Source of the DNA: Heterohyrax brucei
Taxonomy: Eukaryota > Chordata > Mammalia > Hyracoidea > Procaviidae
Reading direction: 5' to 3'
Length of the DNA stretch: 64,000 bases
NCBI GenBank assembly: GCA_028571685.1
Contig: CM053154.1
Span: 6,113,501-6,177,500, forward strand
The position numbers and the translations under genes were made by a program. A model generated the notes under the pieces. The model was not told the DNA's origin and did no database searches. It worked only from the letters and a program-made list of their open reading frames with translations. Positions 21,847 through 32,800 of this stretch are shown piece by piece. Within the stretch, counting starts at the first letter, position 1. The number at the start of each line of letters is the position of its first letter.

Positions 21847-22226
21847 ATTAGGAGCCATCCAGTCGGTTCTGACTCAGAGCGACCCTGTGCGACAGGGGAA
21901 AAGTGCGCCCGCAGGGCTTGCTGGGCTGCCATCTTCACAGGGGACCCTGGCGGTGCAGTGGTTAGGCACTACGTCTGCTAACCAAAAGGTGGGCAGTACG
22001 AATTCACCAGGCACTCCCTGGAAACCCTGTGGGGCAGTTCTGTTCTGTCCCACAGAGTTGAAATCGACCCAACAGCAACAGGGTTGTTTCTTGTTATTTA
22101 GAGGGGAGGGGAATCTTACGGGAGCACATCACTGGGTCTCTGCCCCCCAGAGCTGCCGGGTGGGTTCTAACTGCCAGTCTTTCAGTCAGCAGCTGAGGGC
22201 TTAACCACTGCGCCACCGGGGCCCCT
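21847..22226 (-). repeat. AfroSINE, long form, split by another SINE
   Basis: The outer minus-strand copy runs 21847-21940 ('catccagtcggttctgactc') and resumes at about 22111-22226 ('atcttacgggagcacatcac', head 'agggcttaaccactgcgcca'). A plus-strand copy sits between the halves. Confidence 0.9.
21941..22110 (+). repeat. AfroSINE nested in an opposite-strand AfroSINE
   Basis: Head 'ggcggtgcagtggttaggca' and tail 'gaaatcgacccaacagcaac'. It lies in the middle of the copy at 21847-22226 and is flanked by near-duplicates 'atcttcac' and 'atcttac', a likely target duplication. Confidence 0.9.
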
Positions 22227-22695
22227 CAGCCCACTTCTTAGACACCGGCTCATGTGCTTCCTGCAGTGGTGTTCCTGTGCAGCAGGGAAGCCCTGCACCA
22301 ACAGCTGCACACTGCACCGTCAATGCACTCTAAAATGTCCCCTAAGTACTCACGTGACCACCAGGCACATTGTGGGGCTTCCTTGACGACGCTCAGGCAC
22401 AGCACCCCGACATGCAGCCATCTACACAGAAAATCCACTGGAAGCTTCCAGAGGAACACTCGTGTCACAGCAACAGAAGCCAAGTACTGTCTGTGGGCCA
22501 CCAAGGGGGTCACGACCACACCCCCTCGGCACCAGCAAAGTACGTACAGCAGGCAGAGGCCAGGCAGTCACCGAGCCAGTCTGGGTTTACAGGAAACACT
22601 TGCATTCCCTACACTGGTTTCCCCAGAAAATCCACAGAAATTATCAGAATACACAACAAGACCCAGTTTCACTGTCTGAGGACATGCTGCTGTGC
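22227..22695. other. Stretch without recognised features
   Basis: Frames of 141 and 160 codons overlap each other in different phases with no domain. No repeat recognised. Confidence 0.4.
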
Positions 22696-22992
22696 TGTTA
22701 GCTGGTTGTTCCTCATAGTGACCCACGTACAACAGACCAGAACACTGCCTGGTCCTACACAACGCCCACAATTGTTGACATGCTTGAGATCACTACTGCA
22801 GCCACTGTGTCAATCAATCCACCTTGTTGAGGATCCGCCTTTTTCTCACTGACATTCTGCTTTACTAAGCATGATGTCCTCCAGGGACCCGTCCCTCCTG
22901 ACATGTCCTGAGTATGTGAGCCAAAGTCACAGTTCTACTGTGACTTACATGGGATTGCCATGAGTTGGAGCAGACTCAGCAGCAACCAGTTA
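22696..22992 (-). mobile_element. RTE 3' end fragment, antisense, with a SINE tail
   Basis: RTE landmarks in antisense: 'gaacactgcctggtcctaca', 'gcagccactgtgtcaatcaa', 'aagcatgatgtcctccaggg'. The last 40 bp instead look like a plus-strand SINE tail ('gagttggagcagactcagca'). Confidence 0.75.
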
Positions 22993-23159
22993 TTCTTCAA
23001 GTCACCCAAGAAAATGCCACTTATTTCAGGAAGCCACCACTGACTGCACATTCTCCCTCCTCCCATTTGACACCATGCCTTGTCCCTCCTAGCCACACCT
23101 ACTCTACACCCACATTACAGCAAATGACATTTTGTAGTTACGTGGTGAATATCATGAAC

Positions 23160-23375
23160 GTAGAATACAGCCCAAATCCACCACAGGACAGCAAACTCGC
23201 CCTTATTACATACTTGCAAAAATTAAGTTATTTAATCATCTCATCAAATTCATATCATAAACACTACTATAATCCCATACCACAGAGCAACAAACTGAGG
23301 CACTAAGAAGTTAACCATCTCGCCAGCTAGTAGAGGTAGAGATGGGATTTGAGCCAGACAGTCTGGCTCCAGTCT
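23160..23375. repeat. MIR SINE relic
   Basis: Contains 'agcaacaaactgaggcacta' and 'gatgggatttgagccagaca', both typical of MIR. Confidence 0.75.
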
Positions 23376-24465
23376 GTGGAGAAAAATGAGCTCTTCAAAG
23401 AAAGTAGGACAGACAGCTCCAAAGAGAAGTCTTAAACCTTTTATTTTACCTTTTATTATTTATGTATTTACTTTGGCTTGTTTGTTTTTAATGATCACTT
23501 CCAGATTAAAAAGAAAAGGAAATCAATATGATTTAGGCTGGTAATTAAAATCATAAGTGCTGAAAGCAAAACAATCTATATCGAGGTTGTGAACCACAGT
23601 CTACTTAAGAATTTTCTGGAAAGAAACATCTACTAAATAAATGTTTAGAGAGGAGAATCATCAGTGAACCCCTACTTTCCATGAGAGGCTTCCCGAAAGA
23701 ACAGATTGTGGTTATCTTTTATGAGTTTCTGTAACATGGAGTGTATTTACAGTAAAAATAAGCCAAGTGATGTTCTCGGCCTCATGGAGGCCCCAGGTTC
23801 TCAGAGACAGGACGTCCCTGGAGGCTGCTCATTTCATTAAGACAACTTCCTGCACATCAAAATAAGAAGCAGCTTCACCCCTTACTCCTTTGTTCTAATG
23901 CTTATAGCTTTTCCCAGACTTACTGCTGCTGTAACACCAGGGATCCTCTTCTCGGAGGAGTCCGGGGCACAGCTTCAACCTAGAGCTCAAAGTAGAAGGG
24001 TGCCGCACCCATCTCCTCCCGCTACATCGCCCAGGAATGAGCCCACACCACAGAGTACCCACACCCACACACTCAGCTCCCTTCTAGCCCTCCTCACCAT
24101 GTAAGCTAACCACCCACAGAACAGAACCCTCCAGAAAACCAGCTTAGAAGCCAACCAGTGATAACAGGTGACATTACTATTCATGTGGCTTGGAGCCTGT
24201 AAGGGCAGGGTGAGACGAGGGGCAGGGGGCTATGTTTTCCAAGAAAAGTAATACACACACCAGAGCACACAAAGCCTGCAAATCTACAAGTTCTGTTTAA
24301 CTGTGGCTTCCCAACATCTTTTTTGTGGTGGATTGGGTGGTTGGGTGGTGTTGTTTTGGTCTCGCTCTTGTGTTTTAAACAACTACTAGAATCCAGCGGA
24401 AAAATCTCATCAGGGCTTACATTATCTGCGAACTATCCACAAAGCATTATCTTTTATCTGTTTAC
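23376..24465. other. AT-rich unique stretch
   Basis: 23400-23780 is AT-rich, and 23900-24130 is richer in C. No repeat family, exon or RNA gene recognised. Confidence 0.4.
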
Positions 24466-24650
24466 CCCTGGGTGGCCCAAACAGTCTGTGTTCGGCTTCT
24501 AACATAAGGCTAATGGTTTGAAACCACCCAGAGGCAACACAGAGAACAGGCCCGGCCATCTACTTCAACTGAAAACCCTACAGAGCCCAGTTCTCTGCTG
24601 ACACACACAGTAAGTTCCCGTGAGTCAGAAGCCATCGCAGCAACAGGGAA
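24466..24650 (+). repeat. AfroSINE copy, RTE-like middle variant
   Basis: Head-like 'tgggtggcccaaacagtctg', then 'aggctaatggtttgaaacca', then 'gaaaaccctacagagcccag' and tail 'cgtgagtcagaagccatcgc'. The middle resembles the variant also seen at 53635 and 58640. Confidence 0.65.
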
Positions 24651-25299
24651 ATACAGGACAGCATGTCCCTTCCAGAGCACAGAATACACACTAGCCAACT
24701 TCCACTCCTTCCTCGCTGGCCACCAGACACCAATAAAAACAGTGACAATCTGGGAGAAGTTTAAACAGCTGAAATATCCTCCGGTCACAGTCAAGGGCAG
24801 AAACACCAATCAAGCAAATTTTATGAAGAATGTCATCCTCCCAGACAACGACCCAACAGATGACTCTGGAGCAGCAGGTCCTGAAACACTGTGATGGAAA
24901 ATATACATTGCACAGCTGATAACGACTCTGGTTGTTTATCCATCTGTTTGCTTTCTCATATACAGAATTCACGATCATATTTAATCACTCTCCAAAGAAT
25001 TGTCTGGGTGAGGTTACACAGCTACAGAACAGAGTCAACCGTAATTCAACAGAAACTTTAGATTTCCTTGATAAGCTCAAGAATCTACAATTACCATTAT
25101 AGATGGCAGCCCACCTCTTGTCCATCTGATTCAAATTTTTCTGGAAACACTGATTACACCAACTCTGGCCAACTCCAGGAGTAGACACTTGATTTAGCTG
25201 GAGTGAGAAACCAAGATCTGCTTTATACTGCAATAGGTTTTTTTAAAAATTACATGGAGTAAGAAATGCCTCATACGCCACTGTTACCTAATTTGGAAG
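24651..25299. other. Unique stretch
   Basis: No recognised repeat or exon. The frames of 82 to 99 codons on the minus strand have no domain. Confidence 0.4.
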
Positions 25300-25842
25300 A
25301 CTACCCAGGTTTGAAAGAATAAGCCGAAAAGCTGTAAAGAAGACCCAGAGTCAGAAAAGCAAAGGGGCATTTCTCAAACCAAAAGAACTGAAGAGAAAAT
25401 TCAGGACCTGCATTCCAGTATGGAAGGATTCTAGGCGCAAGATACTGACCAAGGCAGGAAGCATCAAAAGAAGACGGAAGTAATATTCAGTCACTGTACC
25501 AAAAAGAACTGGTCAACCGTTTTAGGAGGCAGCATGTGATCAGGAACAGAATGTCTCGAAGGAAGCAGTTCAAGCCGTACTGAGGCACTAAGCACAAAAA
25601 AAGCTCTAGGGCTGACACCTGGAACAGCGGAGGTGTTCCGACAGACAGATGAGATGCGGAAGCTCACCTTGATTTCTGCCAAGAAATCTCAAGGACAGCT
25701 ACCTGGCTGGAAGAGACAGCCACATCTGGGCCCAATGTAAAAGAAAGGTGATCCAGCAGAATAAGGGAACTGTCGAACGGGATCACTAGTATCACATGCA
25801 AGAAAGATTCTGCTGAAAATCACTGAAAAATGGCTGCAGCAC

Positions 25843-26402
25843 ACGAGGTCTGACAGTTACGTTTGTGAACTCATCCTGGAAAAGGTGCTACATTCCCCAC
25901 TGGTGAGTATCACTACGGTCACCATCAAAGTCCTCCCCTTGGGAAGCCTGGCACTGACATCAGGGCCCAATTCACCCTTCAGAGCAATTTTGGAATTCTT
26001 TTTCTGGAAGGGCCATCAGAGCTGTTGTTGTGTTACCCTTGATGTCCTCGATGTCATAAACCCAATGTCTTCCTTTCAGGATTTCCTTTATCTTCAGGTA
26101 AAGAAAAAAGTCATCAGGGCCAGAACAGGTGAGTAGGGAGGGTGTTCCAATACAGCTGTATCTTCACTGGCTAAAAACTTCCTCACAGACAACTAGACAA
26201 TTAAGTTCGCAAACTTGCCACCACGTGCAATGGCCATTCCAGAAACAGTTCCAAAATTGCTTTAAAGGGTGGACTAGGCACTGGTGTCGGTGCATAGCTT
26301 CCCAAGGGAAGTACTTAGAAAGTGACCGTAGTGATATTCAGCAATGACGTATGTGGCACTTAGAACAGTTAAGTTTGGAGACTTAATTGTCGAACTGTGT
26401 AT
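25843..26402. mobile_element. Palindromic mariner-derived element, copy B
   Basis: The best-kept copy, about 560 bp, inserted in RTE ORF2. The left end reads 'acgaggtctgacagttacgt', and the right end is its diverged inverse around 'acttaattgtcgaactgt'. Arms of about 170 bp pair with each other. The minus strand at about 26085-26155 reads VLEHPPYSPVLA and, after a one-base shift, DDFFLYLKIKE, the mariner DD34D third-aspartate region. The right arm repeats the C-terminus on the plus strand. The central part, about 25990-26225, is present once. Confidence 0.82.
26225..26347 (+). pseudogene. Mariner transposase C-terminus remnant
   Basis: In the right arm of copy B the plus strand reads QWPFQKQFQNCFKGWTRH, continues with CIASQGKYLE, and ends with a stop after DIQQ. 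The pattern of Trp, Cys-Ile and Gly-x-Tyr-Leu-Glu near the stop codon is typical of mariner transposase C-termini. The catalytic domain is absent on this strand, so it cannot encode an active enzyme. A more decayed version of the same piece lies in the left arm on the opposite strand. Confidence 0.75.
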
Positions 26403-26472
26403 ATATAAAGGACTGCCAGGAATTCAGGCTGGATTAAGAAGAGGACATGGAACAATAAATATCACTGCTGAC

Positions 26473-27967
26473 AATGACATACCATCTCACCCCAACAAGA
26501 TTGGCCATGATCCAGAAAACACAAAACAACAAATGCTGGAGAGGCTGTGGAGAAAGTGGAACCCTCCTACACTGTTGGTGGGGTTACAAAATGGTCCAGC
26601 CTCTTTGGAAAGCAATCTGGCACTTCCTTAAAAAACTGGATATTGATATACCATTTGACCCAGTAATTCCACTACTTGGAATATATCCTACAGAATCAAG
26701 GCCTTTCACACCAACGCACACATGTACGAGAATGTTTATCGCTCCACAGTCCACAATAACAAAAAGATGGAATAAACCCAGATTCCCAAACAACAGAAGA
26801 ATGGATAGGCAAACTATGGTACATATACTCAATGGAGCACTACGCAATGATAAAGAATAACAATGATTCCAGGAAACATCTTCTAACCTGGTTTCAACTG
26901 GAAGACATTATGTTGAGTGAAAGTAGTCAGCGACAAAAGGACAAATACTGTATGAGACCTCTACGATAAGATCTCAGAAACAGACTTGTGTATAGGAGAA
27001 AAGACTCTATGACAGCTGCAAGGGAGGGGAGGGGAGGGAGGGAAGGTGAGGGGGGGAGTCTTTAGTTTAGATAGTTGCTAGAAATCTGGTTGGGAGAAAG
27101 CAGCGATAGCACACATTAGAAACAAGAACAATATTAAGTGGACTTCAGCATAACTTGAGTACTCCTTCCATCTTAACCCAATATTGCAAGGATAGAGTAG
27201 CTGGGGCAGGGGGTGGGGGACCATGCTCTTAGGTGAAATTGAGGCCAATTGGCACAACTAGCGTTTTGCTAAGAGAGCTCTCTGCACCCCACATTGGTGA
27301 GTGGCGTCTGGGGTCTTGAAAGCTGCCAAGCTGCCATCTGAGGACACAGCAAATGGTCCCAACTCAACAGGAACGGATGCTCACCGAGGACCCAAATGAC
27401 ATGCGGTAAAGACAACCTAGAAGACAGAGAGACCCGCAAGAGTGGGTGCCTTCATTGACTTGGGATTGGAAGAACCAAATGGTGCCCGGCCACCACCAGT
27501 GACAGCCACAATGGAGCTCACTAGGTTGAGTCTCACTGGCAACACAAGAATAAAAAGGGGTGCAACCTGAGATCTCTACTAAAAGACCTCAATTGATGGT
27601 CCAGCGGTTTTGGGGTTCCTCTGAGAGCATGGCCCCTGGCCCTGATGCTGCCCTTACCCATAAATTATAACGAAGGTCTACTCTTTGGACAGGAATGGAT
27701 TGGACTTGGCAATGCAGAGTGACCATATATTGGTTGCACTTTATGGTTCTATACCATCTATAGGATATCATCCTGCTGACCTCTGGCTGGAGGAAGGAGA
27801 GTGGATGGAGAGGAGAGGAATGGAGACTTTTGGGAGGATGAGTCATGTATGGAGCAGAGAGGAATAGTGTGCTGTCACCGGACAGGGAGAGCAGTGGAAG
27901 CTGCATATAGGTGGGCATGTAAATTTATATGGGAATGTACATTTTCACTCAGTCATGTTAAATAAAA
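26473..27967 (+). mobile_element. L1 3' fragment with long 3' UTR, inserted in RTE
   Basis: A 5'-truncated L1. The beginning ('ccatctcaccccaacaagat', 'caaatgctggagaggctgtg') matches the end of L1 ORF2, and 26860 onward is a long 3' UTR. A G-rich polypurine tract lies at 27024-27060. The AATAAA and tail lie at about 27958-27968. A shorter copy of the same family, missing about 205 bp of this 5' part, is at 54793-56066. The 128-codon frame at 26474-26860 is the ORF2 end, so it is not a gene. Confidence 0.88.
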
Positions 27968-28150
27968 AATATATATATATCAGACAGATATATATATAGA
28001 TATATATAGACAGATATATATAGATATAGATATATAGATATATATAGAGATATAGATATATAGATATAGATATAGATATATAGATATATATAGACATAGA
28101 TATATATAGACATAGATATATATAGACAGATATATATATATAGACAGATG
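27968..28150 (+). repeat. TA/GATA microsatellite grown from an L1 tail
   Basis: About 180 bp of 'atatatagatatagata' type repeats with interspersed 'gacagata' units, starting directly at the L1 A-rich tail. The Ile and Tyr rich minus frame is simple-sequence translation. Confidence 0.95.
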
Positions 28151-28666
28151 CAGGCTGACAGCAGAACATACTAGAAAGATGTTTACCTGAATGAATTTTA
28201 TTGACTAAGTAAAGCCACGTGACTGTCTGGGTCCTAACAAATTATGGATAACATCGAGAAGAATGGGAATTCCAGAACACTTAATTGTGCTTACGAGGAA
28301 TCTACACCTAGATCAAGAGGCAGTCACTCAAACAGAACAAGGGGATGCTGTCTAGCTAAAAGTCAGGAAAGGCGCATGCCCTAGTGATTCAATCCGTATG
28401 TGGAGTGAATAATCCAAGAAGCTGGACTATGCTATGCAGAAGAACAGGGCATCAGGATGGAAGGCAGACTCATTATCAGCCTGCAAGATAAACACACAGT
28501 GTTTGCTGAAAGTGAAAGGGCTGAAGCACTTACTAGTGAAGATCAAAGACCACGGCCTTCCCTATGGATTACACCTCAACATGAAAAATTTTTTTTTAGA
28601 AAATTCCCACAACTGGACCAATAAGCAACATGGGGAAAAGACTGAAGTTGTCAAAGATTTCACTTA

Positions 28667-28989
28667 GTGGTTAAGTGCGACAGCTGCTAACCAAAAGGTC
28701 AGCAGTTTAAACCTGCCAGGTGCTCCCTGGAAATCCCATGAGGCAGTTTGACTCTGTCCTATAGGGTCACTATGAAACCCTGGTGGCATAGTGGTTAAGT
28801 GCTATGTCTGCCAACCAAAAGGCTGGCAGTTCAAATCTGCCAGGTGCTCCTTGGAAACTCTGGGGCAGTTTTACTCTGACCCATTGGGTCACTTCGAGTC
28901 AGAATCGACTCAATGGCAGTGGGTTTACAGGGTCGCTATGAATTGAAATAGACTTCACAGCAATAGATTTGATTTTGTTTTTTGGTTTA
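28667..28989 (+). repeat. AfroSINE pair, one inside the other, in RTE
   Basis: The outer SINE runs 28667-28775 and resumes at 28929. The inner SINE (28776-28928) starts 'aaccctggtggcatagtggt' and ends 'gactcaatggcagtgggttt'. The inner one is flanked by 'agggtcactatga' and 'agggtcgctatga', a 13-bp target duplication with one mismatch. The RTE host sequence resumes at about 28990 with 'gatccataatcaacggccac'. Confidence 0.93.
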
Positions 28990-29374
28990 GATCCATAATC
29001 AACGGCCACAGAAGTAATAGTCAAGAAATCAAACAACGTATCACATAGGACACATCTGCTGCAATAAACAATTAAAAAGCAAATATGTCAATTTGAGGAC
29101 ACCTGACCCAAGCCATGGTATTTTCACTTACTTCCTATGAATGACCAGTGTCAGGTGCCCACAGACAATAGCAGCAGCCAGACCACTGAAGGGTCTCCTG
29201 GCTCTTTCTGAACTGGCTCCAGACTGCATCCCCCAGGCGGGCCTCCTGGGATGCTATCTGGATGCCCCCTGGGTACAGAGCAGACCAACAACAGAGTCAT
29301 TATCATGTCCAAGTTCCTGCCCTTCTCTTGCCACTTCCACAGACACAGGGGAGTATCTTCTAGAAAAAACACAC

Positions 29375-29740
29375 ACAGTGAATGGATAAACACAACATGG
29401 TACATCCTCTCAACAGGCTGTCCCTCAGCATACAGAGAAATGAAATCACAATGGTGAGAGGACACACCTTGAAAACAGCACGCTGAGTCAATCAGTCAGT
29501 CGCAAATGGACCGACACTGTAAGACGTCATTTATGCAAAAGAAGGAAAGACGCAACAACAAAAGATTAGTGGTTACCAGAAAGTGGAGCAAGGGAAAAGG
29601 GGGACTGTGTGCTTTGGGGGCACTGAATTTGTGTTAACAGAGGCAGCAGCATCCAATCAGAAACAGCGAGAATGGTGGCGTCACTCAACTGCACGTGAAG
29701 AATTTGTTGGGTGAAAAAACACACAATCACTCACGAGACA
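29375..29740 (+). mobile_element. Old L1M 3' UTR fragment
   Basis: Landmarks in order: 'gaatggataaacacaacatg', 'gtacatcctctcaacaggct', 'aaagattagtggttaccaga', 'gtgtgctttgggggcactga'. These match the 3' part of L1M elements. Confidence 0.65.
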
Positions 29741-31059
29741 CTAATCAAATGTATCAAGATTACAACTAAGTCTTCTGGCTTCATGGACTTCGCAACAGAA
29801 AAATCTAGATAAACATCAGAAAATCCCAGTGCAGGCTTTTTACATGGCTAAGATATAACAGATAACACCTTGATGAAAAGGTTCCATAGTTTTCATAATC
29901 CTTACATCACCCTTTACCCATAACGATTCCGTCAAGTAGACAAGACAAAAATACAAAATAAGAGTCCCTAAATCCCAAGTAGGCTGTGACAAGCCAGGAT
30001 ACTGAGCCATGCCCAAAGTCCAGCTCACAGCAGGTGGAAAAATAGATAAAACTAACATTCGTCATTTAAACAGGGGAAAAAAAAAACCTAAAAAGCTGCA
30101 ATGTGAATTTCAAGTGGCTGCCAGGTCTTGCTCCGATTTATTGCTTCGTGTTTGCCATCAGTGGTTTCTTCTTTTTTTAAGATAAAGTTAAAACTCATCT
30201 TCAGGTATTTGCACAGTTTATGAGGTTTAGATCTTAAATGGCTGGGTGTCAGGATGGGGAAAAGGGATCAAATGGTTCATGGTACCCAGCAGGAGCTGGG
30301 TGTCTGTGGCAGAGCGACCTGCATGTGACAGGATGGCCCCATGGTGCACGAGCCACGGTCTAGGTTACTACTCAGGTTACATGCCTTTGGCACACGGGCC
30401 CGCCTCTCACGTCCAGCTTTCCTCTGTGCTGTGCCAGAGGCCCAGGTGACAAGACAGGCAATGGGCTAGTTTGAAGCAGAACTTGTGAAGGAAGGACAGT
30501 ATCATTTCTGCCACTTGGTGCTTCTTACAGGAAGGTGTGATCTAATAGGTAAGGTGTTAGCCTCGGATGGAAGCCAGTGCTGACACGCTCTGCACCGCAG
30601 CACAAGCTAGAACCATTGTCAACGGGAACACTGATTTCCCAAAAGACAGTCCTGGTTTTAGTTCAACACACTGGGACAAGCTACCAATCCCAGCAGCCCA
30701 CCCTGAGTCCCACCGAAGTGCTAGTCACCCCCATTTTTGCTTTATTAAGATTCAAACAGCTGCCCCCCTCACTGGTCCCGTCAACTTCTAAGAGATCCAA
30801 CTGTCAGACCAGCAAGTCAGGAGTCAGAGAAGTTGCATGTCACAGGACAGAAGCTTCCTGATGTCCAGACAGGGGCACCCACCTGTCACTGCTCTGTACA
30901 GTCCAGGCCTGGCCTACCATCCAGAGCAAGAAAGCATGTCACCTGAGAGCACACTCACTCCAAGTACCAGACTGAGCCCAGCTGTACAGGCTCCCTGCAC
31001 GTCACAGCCCATGGTGTGATCTGCCTGTTTTGCAACGTTCCGGACTGACAGCTGGCCTG
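29741..31059. other. Unique stretch
   Basis: An A-run lies near 30077. No repeat family recognised. The small frames at 30567-30861 overlap in two phases and look accidental. Confidence 0.4.
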
Positions 31060-31205
31060 TATAGAACACATCACACGGCAGGCACTGTTCCTGTATTTTA
31101 CACCCATTAGCTCATGTCATCCTCACCATGACCCCGGGGGACAGCCTCGTAATCACATCACATGCAGGGTTGAAGGACTGAGACATGCAACTCTACTGCA
31201 GTTAC
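31060..31205. repeat. MIR SINE relic
   Basis: Contains 'ttagctcatgtcatcctcac' and 'accatgaccccgggggacag', the MIR pattern. Confidence 0.65.
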
Positions 31206-31984
31206 TTAAGTGATGTCTTACCTCTTACTGTGGTTAAGTGCCATCAAGTCAGCACCAACTCACAGTGACCCTGCGTCCAAAAGAACAAAACACTGCCCGG
31301 TCTAGTATCACACTGACAATCCTTGATTATGCTTTAGCCCTCTGTTGCAGTCACTGTGCCAATCTATCTTGTAGAGGGGATTCCTCTTTCTCAAGGACCC
31401 TCCATTTGGTCCTTCTCCAGGGATTGATCTCTCCCAGTAACACATTCGAAGTATGTGAGACATGCTTCTAAGGAGGATTCTGGTTGTACTTCTTCCCAGA
31501 CAAACTTGTTCCCTCTTTTGGCAGTCCACTGTGTATTCAATATTCGTCACCAACACGACACTAAAAGGCACTAACTCGTCTTCCATCTTCCTTATTCACC
31601 ATCTAGCTTTCTTACACACGTGAAACAAATGAAAACACCATGGCTTGGCTCAGGCACACTTTATAGTCTTCAAGGTGACATCTTGGTTTCTCAGCACTTC
31701 AAAGAGGTCTCTTGCCACAGATTTCCCAACGCAGTGTGTCTTCTGACTTCTTGACTGCTGTTTCCATGCATGCAGATTGTGGGTCCAAGTAAAATTAAAT
31801 CCTTGACAACTTTGATCTTTTCTTCGCCCATCATGATGTTGCTTATTGGTCCTGTTGTGAGGACTTCTGTTTTATGTTGCGGTACATCCATTCTGGAGGC
31901 TGTGGTCATTAATCTTCATCAGTAAGTGTTTCAAATCCTCTACTTTCAGCACACAGGGTTGTGTCATCACATAGGACACATGGT

Positions 31985-32602
31985 TAGTCAGCCTTCCTTC
32001 AATTCTGATGCCCCCTTCTTCATACAGCCCAGCTTCTCAGATCATGTGCTCAGTGTGGTGGTTAAGACTGCATCAATCTGGCTAGACAAAAATTCTCCGT
32101 GTTTGTCAGTTGTACCCAGTGGCAGGGGTGGGGCCCGCAGTGGCTTCCCAGCCCCCAGCCCTCATCTCCCTGCCTTCCACTGCTTTCCTCCTGTCTGCTT
32201 CTGTCACTGGCAGCTCCTGCTCTCTTTTGTTGCCCCCGGTTCCTGGGACTTGAACTAGCAGCGGTTCACTTTATGAACTCTTACAGCCAGTGAGGGAGTC
32301 TTGTTCTCTGACCTGCTGATCCTGGGTTCACCAACCCGTCAGCTCTAGGAGTCAGCAGGGACCCTACAGTCTTGCCTGCCAACTTGGGTCCACCAACCTT
32401 CAGAGCCCATGACCTAGAACTCTAATTTCTGACTTGGCCGACCTTGGGTTCCCCAGCTCCCATGGCCACATGAGGCTTGTGGCAGGACTTGGGATGGCTC
32501 AACTTCTATAGTTGCACGAGCTGTTTCCTTTATATAAATCTTTCCTTGTATATATTATATGTATTACTAGTTTTGCTTCCCTAGAAAACCCAGCCTAAGG
32601 CA
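31985..32602 (-). mobile_element. Unclassified insert in the RTE copy
   Basis: A roughly 617-bp block separates two pieces of RTE that are contiguous in other copies. Read on the minus strand it starts 'ccttaggctgggttttctag' and soon has 'gatttatataaaggaaacag', a start also common to some old mammalian LTR or retroposon families. I cannot name the family. The 110-codon plus frame inside it is not convincing. Confidence 0.6.
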
Positions 32603-32800
32603 CTCAGCATAAAGATTTAATAAATACAGTGAATGGATACAACCCAGGCAAACTCCTTCTCTGACTTTAAACCACAAAATATCCTCTTGTTCTACTGGAA
32701 CAACTGCTTCTTGATTTATATACAGGTTTCTCGAGGGCACAATTAAGTGTTCTAGAATTCCCATTCTTCTCAGAGTTATCCATAATTTGTTATGATCCAC
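32567..32800 (-). pseudogene. RTE reverse transcriptase remnant
   Basis: The frame reads DHNKLWITLRRMGILEHL near its start and REGVCLGCIHSLYLLNLYAE near the junction. Both match the conserved palm and adjacent region of RTE-clade reverse transcriptases, where an arginine-glutamine-glycine-cysteine block is usual. Here that block is mutated to CLGC. After NLYAE the frame runs into insert sequence, which fixes the insert edge near 32602. The catalytic FADD-type box lies in the part displaced by the insert, and I did not find it intact. The enzyme is dead. Confidence 0.85.

Larger units (their letters stand above)
25300..29140 (+). mobile_element. RTE LINE broken by nested insertions
   Basis: One plus-strand RTE ORF2 relic can be followed in four pieces: about 25300-25842, about 26403-26472, about 28143-28666 and 28990-29140. 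The joins fall where a mariner element, an L1 with a microsatellite, and a SINE pair are inserted. Landmarks in order are 'ggaagcatcaaaagaagacg', 'gcaagaaagattctgctgaa', 'aggaattcaggctggattaa', 'aatgggaattccagaacact', 'gatcaaagaccacggccttc' and 'gacccaagccatggtatttt'. Stops and shifts throughout make it non-functional. The 5' limit is approximate. Confidence 0.85.

Noticed and set aside
26474..26860. 128-codon plus frame as a gene
   Set aside because: It is the C-terminal end of a truncated L1 ORF2.
27945..28169. Ile and Tyr rich minus-strand protein
   Set aside because: Translation of a TA/GATA microsatellite.
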